From assembly GCA_010015655.1 (NCBI GenBank), contig ML976705.1, forward strand, positions 194,717 through 258,716: a stretch of DNA of 64,000 bases. The letters are read 5' to 3'. This DNA is from Bimuria novae-zelandiae CBS 107.79 (taxonomy: Eukaryota; Ascomycota; Dothideomycetes; Pleosporales; Didymosphaeriaceae). Below, piece by piece: positions 45,001 to 56,053 of this stretch. Under the pieces are notes generated by a model. It was given only the letters and a program-made list of their open reading frames with translations. It made no database searches and was not told where the DNA came from. Positions within the stretch are counted from its first letter, which is position 1. Each line of letters starts with the position of its first letter. The position numbers were made by a program, and so were the translations under genes.

Positions 45001-47045
45001 CATTGGTATGGCGCGCGTGTCTGTGGACTAAAAGGGAACCAGACGAGGAGTATGTGGAGGATGGCTGACGGCTGTGTGCTCAAGTCAAACATATTGAACG
45101 TCTAGTCGATGGGGTTTCTTGGAGAGTTCGAGGGTATTGCGGTCGTGCGATGTTAGGGAACTGTAAACGCGGGTGGTGGAACGTATGGGTGTGCGTGCGG
45201 GCTGTGAGGGCTTGTTGCAAAACAGATAAAGGGAATGACAGGGCTGGTAGAGGTCTGCCTGTGTTCCAAAGCAGTATCACTGTTCGCCATGGCACGTTGG
45301 TCCCTGGGAGAGGGATGGCATGGATATTCTCATTCTCCGCATACCAAAAACACATCCCACATCAGATATAAGTGTGTTCTCGCCTGCGCTCCAAATGAAT
45401 AGGAGGGGGATCCATGTGGTCCCGGCGGTCTGAGCGACCGTTAAAAATCAAATGCATCTACGGCGTAGTTATGCGACGTCTTGGAATTTGGCTCCTAAAA
45501 GTATGAACGGAAAATTAATGTCCTGTCTGGATCGGTGGCTGAAAATAGCATACGAACACCTGATGGCGTGTGGGACTCTTTCTCGCCTAGACGGTTCCAA
45601 AATCCAAGGACAGACTTAGACATGCGGACGTCCAGCGGGCTCCCCGCCTCTTCTCCATCCAGGCAGCGGTCTGGTCCAGAATGGCAATGCACGACGGGCT
45701 ATGTGAGGGCACTCTAGCTAGAGTCTAAAACTCACACTCCGTTCGTAGTATGGACCTTCCCTCGGACTTGTCCACATCCCTCACCTTGCGGCCTTCTCTT
45801 CCAAAAACAATACCGGCGTGGATATGCCTGTGTGGCTTGGAAGCCAAATTACATTGGCAGTGGAACCATGTGTCCGTCTCTGAGCCCACCCACGCTAGCT
45901 TTTGCGCAGCTGAAACAGGAACTACTTTAGCATATGTGTCTCTCGTGGTCCTGCGTTCCCGTTTTGAGAAGGTTAATCACGACATGTGTGCGTCCAAAAT
46001 ACACGGTTCGTCGACCGATGGGTGCGGGCTGGTCGCTGTGGGAAAAGCCTTTCGAAGAAGGTCAGTTTTCAAAGATCAGCCGCAAAATATGATGAGTACT
46101 TCTCTCACTTCTCCTCAAATATCTTGGAGGTGATGTTCCTCTATAAAGACTTTCAGGAATCTGCGAATTCTCTGCGTGCATCCAAAATTTCGCAAGTGTC
46201 TCTGTATGCTCTCTGGGGGTGTATCTTTCTTCTTCAAAAATACTTGTGTCTTGGACGGCCTGAAATTTATGTCAAATGAGATTATGGGACTGCTCGCTGG
46301 CTACCTTTGAACGATTCAAAGACGAATGTTCGTCGTGCATGAGCCCACCCTCGGTCCGTTTTCGTCTACCATAACCGCACCAAGACGAAGCCATGAGAAA
46401 TTTCCGGACGTCTCCTGATCAGAAAACTTCCCTAAAGCCGAAAAACATGCGTACGATGGAGGATTTCTTTCGCTTGGCACTGAAAGCTGGACAACACAAA
46501 GGCATGAGTGACAAAGCCTTTTCAAGTTTGGTATGATGGACGGAAAATGCCAGTCCAGCCCCGTCATGTGCGGCAGACCGACGTCCCGATCCCTGACACA
46601 ATATATGTTCAGAATGATGGGAAAACCGTCGTATGGAGTGCACCAGTGTCTTTGCGAGAAAAGTGCAGAAGCTTTGGTGATGCTGTTCCCACCGAACTTG
46701 TTGCTTTGTTTGATGCACTGAGAACACAGCGCCACGCGTATATGTGGAAGTCTTCTCGGTTTCCTCAAATTTTTAATCGAAAAGCCAGTGACCCAGGGTG
46801 ATAAGTGCGCTCCAAAGTCCGAGAGTTCAGATATATGGCGTGACTTGTTATTCTTCGCTTGAAATCCTCTTTCTAAAACGCTGTCGTGCAATACGATGGA
46901 ACTATTCTCGTGCTCTCCCCCATTGGCGGACCTTCACAAAGTGTATGCGCACCTAACCATGCGAAGGTCTTGGGCCTGCGGTCCATTAAAATCCATCTTG
47001 ACGAAACCATGGCCTTTGCCGCTTGTTCCCTCCATACGCATCTTG

Positions 47046-47210
47046 AAAAAAAACAATAAAAAGAAAAAAAGAAAACCAAGAAAAAAAAGTAAAAACAATA
47101 AAAAAAAGTAAAAACAATAAAAAAAAGTAAAAACAATAAAAAAAAGTAAAACCAAGAAAAAAAAGTAAAACCAAGAACAAAAGAAAAACTAAAAAAAAAA
47201 TTAATAAAAA
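47046..47210 (+). repeat. A-rich minisatellite, period about 20 bp
   Basis: Tandem units of the type GTAAAAACAATAAAAAAAA, clearest between about 47085 and 47150. Open reverse frames across it are only Phe/Leu-rich translations of the repeat. Confidence 0.85.
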
Positions 47211-47506
47211 CTTCAGCATTACGATGTAGCGCTTTGTGGACCTTTCTCCTTAAGAATAATTTGCAGTTACGGCTCTGACAAATCTCATAAGCCTTCTATC
47301 GAAACAAAAACGTCATCTCGTAACTTCATTTGCCTCGTCCAAGTACAGTAAAAATACATGAAGCCCGAAAACAAATGCGAGAAATATCTCACTATGGCGC
47401 CGCTCCCTTTAAGCGCTCAAAATTCTATCAATAACTGCGTATGGAGCCTTCTTTTCCTCTCGTCCTCCGGGCAGGATAACGCCGCTACTGTGTCACCGTA
47501 ACGCAA

Positions 47507-49240
47507 TCAAGCACTATATCTCCTATCCCGCTCCGCACCCTCCACACGGCCCTGATCTCCATCATCGCCACCCACTCTACTCCGCTTCATCCTCAGCACC
47601 CTCGGCCCGGCGCTCTTCACACCCTGATACACTTTTCTATTCCCCGCCCCCATTTTACGCAATACTCTCTTCATAACCGACAAAGGTCGCGTGTCGAAGT
47701 CTAGCGAGCGGGAAAGATCCTCAATGGCGGAGCGCTCCACTTCGTCAAGCGCGATTCTTGAGGGGCGGTACGTGACGATTTTTGAGGTCTTCGGGTGGGA
47801 AGCGCGTGGAGTTGAGCCTGGGTAGATTATCGGAGAGTGGATGAAAGCGACGGCACTGTCGGGGCGGTAGTCGAGATTCTCATCTTTGGCCTCTGGTGGA
47901 GGCATCGGAGGACTTTGGATGGGCAGATCCGGTTCGAAGTCGAAGATTAAGACGGGAGATGAAGGCTCAGGCAGAGTGAATGGAGGTGATGATGCTTCGG
48001 TGTCGGATGAGATATCAGACGCGGAGTCTGCTGTAGACTCTGCTGTAGAGTCTGCTGAGGTGCTGGTGGGTGATGTTATCGCCACCGGGGAGCTAGTGCT
48101 CTCGCTGGGAGCAGGTTCTAGCATGGCAATGACTTCTGCTTTGAGCCTGTCGATGACTTCGGGGTCCCGCGTGAGTAATTCTATCAGGCTTTCTTCCGCA
48201 ATGGGCGAGAGATTGCTTTCGAAAAATTCGTAGCGTTGGTTTTGCTCCGTCGTTCGGCTGTCGGTCGCTTCGATGACACTTCCTATCGTTTGTGCTTCTA
48301 TCGGTAGCTCATTTCCATCGCTCGAGGGGCCATGAAGTGTAAAGACAAGCTGCATATATTAACGAAAGTTAATTGAACGCGTTGGAGCTGCCTACCTCAT
48401 CCGTGATGTGCCTCTCCCTTCTCTTGAGTGTAGTAGTCAGCACGCTTGCCGTCATAGGTACTGCATCGTCGCCAAGAATCTCTCCTACCCGAGAGAACGT
48501 GACTTCTTCTTCGATATCTTCGCTCGATTCGTCGACTTCAGTCGTGATGATTACGGTTTGAGGCACTACAGGAGCGGCAGAGTTCTATGCACCTGTCTTT
48601 CTTCTCTCCAGCTCAATCTCGAGGATCTTGGTACCTGGGGGCACCTTTCCCTTCAGCCCATTATCGTCGATGTCAAAGTATATTACCCAGATATTGGGCT
48701 GCATTTAGACTACGCAGAACCCCTCCCACGCCTGGAATATCAGATGATGGTTCTGCGTTGTGCAATCAAATGGTCCTGAAAGATGCGCTTCCGCGTCCGT
48801 CTTCACTCCGTATTTGAGCTGATGAGTTTGGGTGTCCAAATAGAGCCAATTCAAAGTGAGGACCCACTCTTGGATTGGTGCGGCGTCTGCGGTGGTAGTT
48901 GTTGCGAGACCTTCTAAGAATGTACCCGGATACGGTAGGAAGTAAGGCGCGACTAGATGACTCCCATTGTCGCCCGTGTCGATGACTATCTACGGGAATT
49001 GTAAGTTAGGCCCAGCTGAGAGACTGGAATTGAGCGTACATCGCCATTTCCTGATAATACAAGTGGTCTACCCTCGATCTCAGCGCGCCATGATCCTTTC
49101 AGGCAATTCACGCGAATTTTTGCTTGTTGTTGTTCACTCATTTTTTCCCTCTGTGCTTGTCGGATGTATTCGTGAGGCGATGATTCAAGTAGGGCAGTCA
49201 TAGTAATGGAATTTGATGGAACCACTCCAGTTTGCTTCAT
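47507..49240 (-). pseudogene. Unknown acidic protein gene with one internal stop
   Basis: Exons 49240-49040, 48989-48635, 48565-48396 and 48349-47507 join in frame through three GT-AG introns (50, 69 and 46 bp) to 522 codons. One TAA (48715-48717) interrupts them, where CAA would give Gln (EGFCVV-stop-MQPNIWV). Before the stop: RVNCLKGSWRAEIEGRPLVL and a region with TFLEGLATTTTADAAP. After it: PNIWVIYFDIDDNGLKGKV, a Ser/Thr/Ala/Pro-rich acidic linker and a basic C-terminus (VMKRVLRKMG). I do not recognise a family. It may instead be two genes, the second starting at MQPNIW, or the stop may be polymorphic. Confidence 0.5.
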
Positions 49241-52200
49241 TGCGATATAAAGCTCGGGTTATATTGGCATGTATACGACGCGGCACGTGATGTCACAAGC
49301 GACACACTAAGGCCGGCCTTTGCTTAAAGTGTGCCTCAATCGCAAGGTGTAATGCTTGTTATGATCTTGTCGACCATAAAACCACCGGTCCACGGCGTGG
49401 CGGCCGGCGTGCGATCTGTATTCATGCGGAGGAAACCGTCCATCGTGTTTCGAAAATGACGCACACAATAGTGCCGTTGTGCATACGTGTTGTGTTTCCG
49501 CGTGGTGGCAGGGAAGACTCGCCCTACTTGCACATGTCAACGCGTTTGGCATGCTGAGGCCATTAACGTCACAAAGGACCCCAAGCATTTGTGATATTTT
49601 ACTAATACGCGAAATTTTGATCGAGTCGACCGCCAAAGCCCTTGTGCTTCTTTCCTCGGCACTTGGGAGGCTCAAGTGCTGTTCTGGGTGGCCCGCTTAC
49701 TTCACCCGCTCAATTACCTCCGGCTCATTGGAATTAGTCTCCTCTAGCAAGGCTTTAAGGTATCATCATTGCACATGCAAACCCCAGAATTTGCTCTGTG
49801 AAGTCTAAGGCAAGATTGCCAAAAACATCCAGACCCATTGCACCAACTTCAGTGAAATCCCATTAGTATTGACTAAAAGCTTCTGCATTACGTATCGAGA
49901 TCTAGATTTAGATAATTGGTAGAATTTTTAACTCTGTTTACAATGCGAAAGCTGGGTCTTGCCTTGAGTGATGAAATTGATTATCGTTCCACCTGTGGTT
50001 GCCTAACCAGCGGGTCGCCGCACGAGCTCCCAACATCACCGTCCCTGGTCATCTATTTGCGCTAGCTCAACGAATATATTATCAGAAACGGTTGCCAGGC
50101 TTTTGGGGCAAGCTAATGTCTGACGACCGACCAGGGCTGGCGCGCCACCACTTCTGATCCCCACATTTTACAGGTAGTGCTTACGCCTCTTACGAGCAGT
50201 TAATTGGAAATCATGGCCGCTGAATCACTTTAACGTAGGATACGCCTCCGCTAAAGCGTGCATATTAAGACCAATAGTTGCTGGGTCTGAAATAAACCGG
50301 ACAGACTAATCTACAGCTTGCATTCAGTCGCATTTTTTATTTACTCTGAATTTGTTGAGGGATCTTCATGAATCCCCTCTAGCTGAAAGAGAAAAATCGC
50401 CTCAAATGCTCGCTTGATGCACAGGGTACCGGATAGGTCATCTCCTCTTTACCAATTAGTCTCTACAGGAGCTAGAATCGCATAATAACTACGCCGCGTT
50501 GCGCTTATCGTATGTAGATCCGCCCTATAATAAACGTTGCAAGGCAAGCCTAAACGCATAAAAACACGGGCCAAGGCACCTCGATCCTTCAATAATTTTG
50601 GTGGGTCTCATCGGTGAAAGAATGTTGGTCATCGCTCTGGTGTCACAGCTTCGTAAATACCCTGGGTTGTGATGGTTCGTAATTAGTGGCGGCATGAGAC
50701 CTCTTGGTGCGAGAATCAATTGGTTCAAGAACTGGGCATTCTTGTTTCACCTTACAACTCGTTCAAAAGGCACTTTGGAGGATCGCACTTGTCCTGTGCT
50801 TGAGAGCCCGCGCTGTTCTTTGTAAAACACAAGAAATCAATTAGATACGAACTGATAGGTTTCGGAACTTCGGGACAAGAGGCACGGCTCCTGGAACTCG
50901 GGAAATTGGTTGGAGTCGGTTTGGCCTCCCGTAATTACGCTCTATTTCGGCTCTGGTAATATCGGACAGCAGCTCAGGACGATCAGCACCACATTTTTAC
51001 ATTCTGAAGGCCCCCAGTTCTACAAAGCCTTCAAAGTGGGTCTACCGGTGAAGCTGCCGTCTGTCCAAGCCACGAGCAGACGCATTTCTTCACCGCCTTT
51101 TCCTTTCAAATGTGCCCTGGTCCTGCCTTGAGTCTCTCAGAGCTCCGAGGATGCTGAGATTGGGCCCAGTTGTTGCACCATTAATGTTCGATTGATTGAA
51201 ATAGTAGGCAGCAGAGATCATCGCAAAAGGCCCCTCTCAGCCTCCAATCCTGCAGCAGGGTCAAAAGAGTTTCATTGGATGCGGGGAGACCTTCCGCTTC
51301 CCCGACCGTTGCCCTGGGCCCCACGCTCGGACAATATTCATGATGCCTGTATAAGCCCCTGTGTACGCGGAGAAATCAATACGATAGTTAACAGACGGTA
51401 AAACCAGTGTAGCCTGAATTCGTTACATTGCAAGCATCTAGAGGCCTTAGTCATCGAAACGGAGAGGGCGCTCGCTACCAGGGTGCTCTCTTCCTGGCCG
51501 GAACGGAGAATGTTTAATCCCGTGGAGTCACTTCATGCAGTGCTTCTTGTATGGGACATGCATAAACAAAGTGTCGCGGGTCGACTATGTCTCATGAGTA
51601 CTCAATGAGGGATCGTTCTGCAACTTGCTCCAAGAAGGACCCTTCTGAACTGTTTTGAAAATGCTCGATAGTTATATTTCCCGTGCTGTCATGGGGATGA
51701 ACATGTCCTTTAGCTCTGTCATCTGGTGCAGCACTGAGGCTTTCGTTTCATCTAGGTGTTGAGAACATGTCGTCCTCGCTATGAAAACAGCGACATTCAG
51801 TAGCGCTGCCATTTAATGGAATGTTTTGCACGAATACACATGAGAAGAGAGACATCAAGTAAGCTCCGGTTGACAAATGAGCGGGCGATTAGTGGATTTA
51901 AAATTTGGGGTTTGCTTGATGTACGTCTGATCTTCGCCTTAGGGAACACTCAAAAACTTGCCAGAATACACAATTCCAATGTGCGACAACGTTTTATTGA
52001 TGATTACAACTGGTATCGAGTATGAATTAGTTAGCCCGGGCACGGCTGGTGCAGCGTTAGAAGCGAATGCCTTCGTTGTGAGTATGATTCGTGCCTAAAG
52101 AAGCGACATGACCGTAAGGCCCAGGAATGGAAAATCCCCCAAATGGATGTCCCCTTCGAAGAAGAACCATCAGCGACCGCAAAATTTGCTCCTAAGAATG

Positions 52201-53630
52201 CTGATGGTGGTGCGCGAGTGGACATGGGCGAAAGACCATCTGAAGGACTTCGTGGTGGCCATGAGCCGAATCTAGTCGCGCGTCTAACTGCATATACGCT
52301 CAACCGGACACTGAGGCAGAGACAGCACACCACCTAGACGTGTTTGAAGGGCTCTAGGCACGTATCAATAGTGGCCCTTCATCTCTCTACGCGGTACTGG
52401 CCTGCTCAAGCGCACCATAATGCCGCAGGCATGTGTCTGCCTCAACTACTGTCTTGGATGCAAAGCGTGAACGCTTATCGAGACTGCGCAAGGCTTCACG
52501 CTCGTGGTGGCGACAGCCGACCGTGATGCTTGCGGCGATTTTGTGATTCGTCGGTGAACAAACCCCTGCACCACTTCTCGCAGCGCGTTCTATTCCATCA
52601 TCTCCATGTCGTGTAAGTTGGCCCCTAAAGTCGCTCAGCATTGCTGGGTATTGTGCCATCCTTCTCCAGAAATGATAAGCTGTTCTCGTACTTGCAGTTA
52701 AGACGCCATCAACTACGGGAAGTTGCCATAATTCTCAGCCGTATGACGTCTGCCACTAGTGCGCACAGTGGAAACGGAACGCTTGAGACATCTGGTCTCA
52801 ACGCTCGTTACGGTTAAAGCGACGAAGCATCATCGTTCATGCGGCTCCGTCAGAGGGCCGCATTTCTCTCGCATGGTCTTTGATTGTGGCGGCAGCATCC
52901 CATCAGCGATGCCCAATGCCGGAGCAGGTAAGACGAGGCTGAACGCCTACAACTTTGCCTCCTGCGTTACTAGCATCGTCTGGCCCCTCAACACAGCTCT
53001 CGTAACGCCCAGCAGGAACGCCCTCTTCCATTTGCGTGATTCAAGGTCGATATCGACGCACTCAAGCGCTCTGTACGACGATTCAGGTCGTGAGATACCA
53101 ACTGCGCCGCATCTCTTTCTGGTCGATATCCGTTTGGGAGGGTCACTACAGGTTCACAGAGCCCCAGTTCCTGTATATCTCCGTTGTCGTATTTCTGTGG
53201 CAGGGTCTTTGCGCAACGTAGTCTTTCGATCTTCTGTGTGATAGCGCCAAAAGCCGCAGCTCACGGGTACGTTTGGCTGGTGATCAGGACAACAAGACGG
53301 TTCGGTCGAATTCGGCCCCAAGACAATCTAGCAATCCGCAACAACCCAGAGACTCTGGTCACTGGCGTGCGCTTCCAAAATGAATACCATTCGCTCGAGC
53401 AACCTGACCCATGGATAGCAGCCCACTTTGCTGTTTGGGCCGACGGAGTACAGAGGCAATGCGAGGCCTTTGGTGCCGATATAAAGCACCGTGTACGCTT
53501 CGCGCTCCATTCAACACAACCCGCAATCCCTTCCGGTGTCCTTCTAGCTCTTTCAACATTTTCTCTCGATTCTTCGCATATCGCAGCGCAGTCCGGAGTC
53601 TACGACCTAAAACAGTTTAGCCGCAAAAGC
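49241..53630. other. Long intergenic stretch
   Basis: 4.4 kb of normal composition. Many short open frames on both strands, none with a recognisable motif or a coherent exon structure. Frames around 52759-53241 overlap each other on one strand and look like chance. No RNA gene, terminal repeat or array found by eye. Confidence 0.45.
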
Positions 53631-54589
53631 ATGGCACCTACAACTCCGAAAGGCCCCGCGGCACAAGTCGATCACGGCTACAACATCCTATACGAGAACA
53701 TCAGCATATTCCCATGGCTTGCACGCTTCCGCAGGTTTAGACCGCAGTGGGCTAAACTTATCCATGACGATACCGAAGAAGTGTTGTTCTACGAGGCCAG
53801 AGCCTGCGAGGAGTTGAGTAAAAGAATCCCCACAGAATCGTCAGAGGATAGGTCGAAAGTCACTGTCCTAGACATTCCCCGCCACATTGTAAAAGAGAAG
53901 TACCCGGATATATACAAATCCTTCTGGGTGCCTTACGAAGAGGCATTGCGTCAGCATGGTAAGATGTCTTTCGGTCCACCAGATGGAACATTCCCGTCTG
54001 ATCCAATATAGGAAGAGACATCTGCACAAGCTCGCAGGTGATGCAGCTGCCTGGCCAAGCCGCCGGTGCGACAAAGCATCTTGCCATATTCAAGCCTTGG
54101 GTCTTCAAAAACGACCGCTTTGGAGTCACTCAAGAGAGGGTCGAGTACTACCTGAATCCATCCGACGAAAACGATGCGTTCGTGTGGAAAGAGCCGGAAT
54201 TACCCCAGCTAGACTACTTTTCGGACAAAATCGTTGACTTGGCCACTTGGATCGAGGACCATGTATTTGAACGCTTCCGCGGGTCGAAAGCGTCTGAACC
54301 ACACGGCCAATCACCACGTCAGCTTCCGCCCCGGGTCCGTTATCAAACCCTGGTGGAAACGATGGACTACCTGACGTGCATTATCGCTTCCGTTCTCTTA
54401 ATGGGCGCTCTTTTTGCACTTGATGCTGTCGACTTGCCGAAGGGTCGCATCGGGTTGGTGGGAGGCTTGGGGACGGTGTTTTCGCTCTCAGTGAAGTTCC
54501 TGACCGGTCCGTCGCGTAGAATCGAGGTATATGCTGCGACAGCTGCTTTCTTCGCTGTCGCTTCCGTGTTCGTATCGGACAGGCAATAA
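53631..54589 (+). CDS. DUF6594-type fungal membrane protein
   Basis: Exons 53631-53958 and 54012-54589 join over a 53 bp GTAAGA...TATAG intron to 301 residues. N-terminal part: HGYNILYENISIFPWLARFR, then EEVLFYEARACEELSKRI and FWVPYEEALRQHG. A central charged helix region follows. Three transmembrane helices close the protein at about residues 229-249, 256-274 and 282-298 (the first contains LTCIIASVLLMGALFALDA). This layout, a soluble helical part and a C-terminal three-helix membrane domain, is that of the fungal DUF6594 family, whose function is unknown. The start at 53631 is preferred because the frame upstream lacks family features. Confidence 0.75.
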
Positions 54590-55616
54590 GGACCTAGGTA
54601 TTGTCAGGTTGCGCTTGTGTGGTGTTGGGGAAGTCGCGTCCTATCCGTTGTGTGGACGAGTCGAGGCACCGCACGACCCACCCTTCCTTTTCTGGTCCTA
54701 GTGCGCCAGCCACATATTCGTCGCTTTCTCTCCCTATCAGTGTCATTTTCGTGCCAGTTTCCAATTGATTCTTCATTCATTTTTATTTTAGCACTTGATC
54801 GAGCCCTCATGCTGACCGTGTGTAGGTGCACGCCCATATAATTAAACTGTATAAGAGCAAAGTAGTGAACAATGGTTCTGGGGACGGTGCTGTTGTCAAG
54901 AATGGTACTCTTCGTGAGCAACATTTGTGACTCGGCTTCTATTACTGTTCGAACTGCAGTTCTGTCCAATGGCCATGACATGCGCCACGAACCCTTTGTC
55001 GAATGTGACACAGGGCCACCTGCCCCTCGCTCCTCACATTCGCTTGATGCATCTTCGACTCTCCTGGCCGGCTCAATATCATAACATTGAAGGACTGTTT
55101 TATGTGACAGGCTAGCTGTTTAGCTCAAAAAGATTTCTACGGTTGTTTCGTGGTCAGCTATGGCGTGGGAGGATGCCAAGTACTGCGCACGACGCAATCG
55201 AAAGGCGGTCTAAATGTGTCTTTGAAAGGATTCACAAAGTGGCAAAGCTCCCTGTGCATCATTGCCACTAGACGGTAATATTTCTGGGCCCAGTACTGGT
55301 CAGCAAACCGGTCTACCGTTTTTACATATGCGATGCGCTACAGGGCAAATCTCCTGACTCGCGACCATGGGAGGATACCAAGGGCTAAACCGAAAACAAA
55401 CAATCCTGGTGCATACGGCCTCGTGCACAGCCTCGGGAGATTCCCACAGAGTCGAGTGGTCACTGTTGCAAAATTCAGATTTCAGCTTGACGGTGCTATA
55501 AAGGTCGGCGTACCTAAATCTGCTTCCTCTGAAAGTACCTAAATCGATACCATCGACGGTCTTTGACCTTCTCTTGCATCGCCTGACGACAAAATCACTA
55601 CAACTTACTCATCACC
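54590..55616. other. Intergenic
   Basis: About 1 kb without a supportable gene. Short open frames on both strands overlap and lack motifs. Confidence 0.5.
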
Positions 55617-56053
55617 ATGACGTTTAGACCCACTAGCAAGAAGGCCCGGCGAATCTGTATGTACGGACAACAATTGCAGTACTCTCCTGATTAACCCATC
55701 CAGATCATGTATCCCAGCCGACGGACTACCGTCCATGTCCAACTCAACCGCAACCGCACCCGCAGCAAACCACCGACACCACGAACAACGTGCGTTCAGA
55801 TACCGATGCAGGCACTTCTGGACGTTCATCCTCAGATGGGATGCCTAGAAACCCAAATAGCAGCACAAGTGCCACGCAAATGAGCACAGCAGCACCATCT
55901 CCACGCGTCAGCGCGACCCCACCGACTGGCACGAAAAAAAATGAAATCCAGGCCCGTGAACAGGCCGCGACAACTCAGCAATCCAGTGGAGCTACTTCTA
56001 GAAAGCCCACTGGCACCGTTGACATCTTGCTTCGAAGCATGAGGCGCAAGTAG
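55617..56053 (+). CDS. Small disordered protein, 129 residues
   Basis: Exons 55617-55656 and 55704-56053 join over a 47 bp GTATGT...ATCCAG intron. The product is almost entirely low-complexity, rich in Thr, Ser, Gln and Pro (QPQPHPQQTTDTT, SSTSATQMSTAAPSPR). It has a basic start (MTFRPTSKKARRI) and a basic end (VDILLRSMRRK). No signal peptide or membrane segment. The clean splice signals and the open second exon support a real gene; function unknown. Confidence 0.5.

Larger units (their letters stand above)
44000..47506. other. Long gene-poor stretch with degenerate repeats
   Basis: No supportable gene in 3.5 kb. A 97-codon forward frame (46508-46801, starting MTKPFQVWYDGRKMPV) is the most protein-like piece but has no known motif. 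The left part holds a degenerate 0.2 kb duplication and the right end an A-rich minisatellite. The phrase (T/C)CCAAAA, often after GCG or GCA, recurs near 44983, 45596, 45997 and 46180. Confidence 0.45.

Noticed and set aside
46873..47219. Phe/Leu-rich reverse open frames looking like membrane proteins
   Set aside because: They are translations of the A-rich minisatellite.
52759..53241. 160-codon forward frame upstream of the DUF6594 gene
   Set aside because: No motif, overlaps another open frame, and cannot be joined to the downstream gene by credible splice sites.
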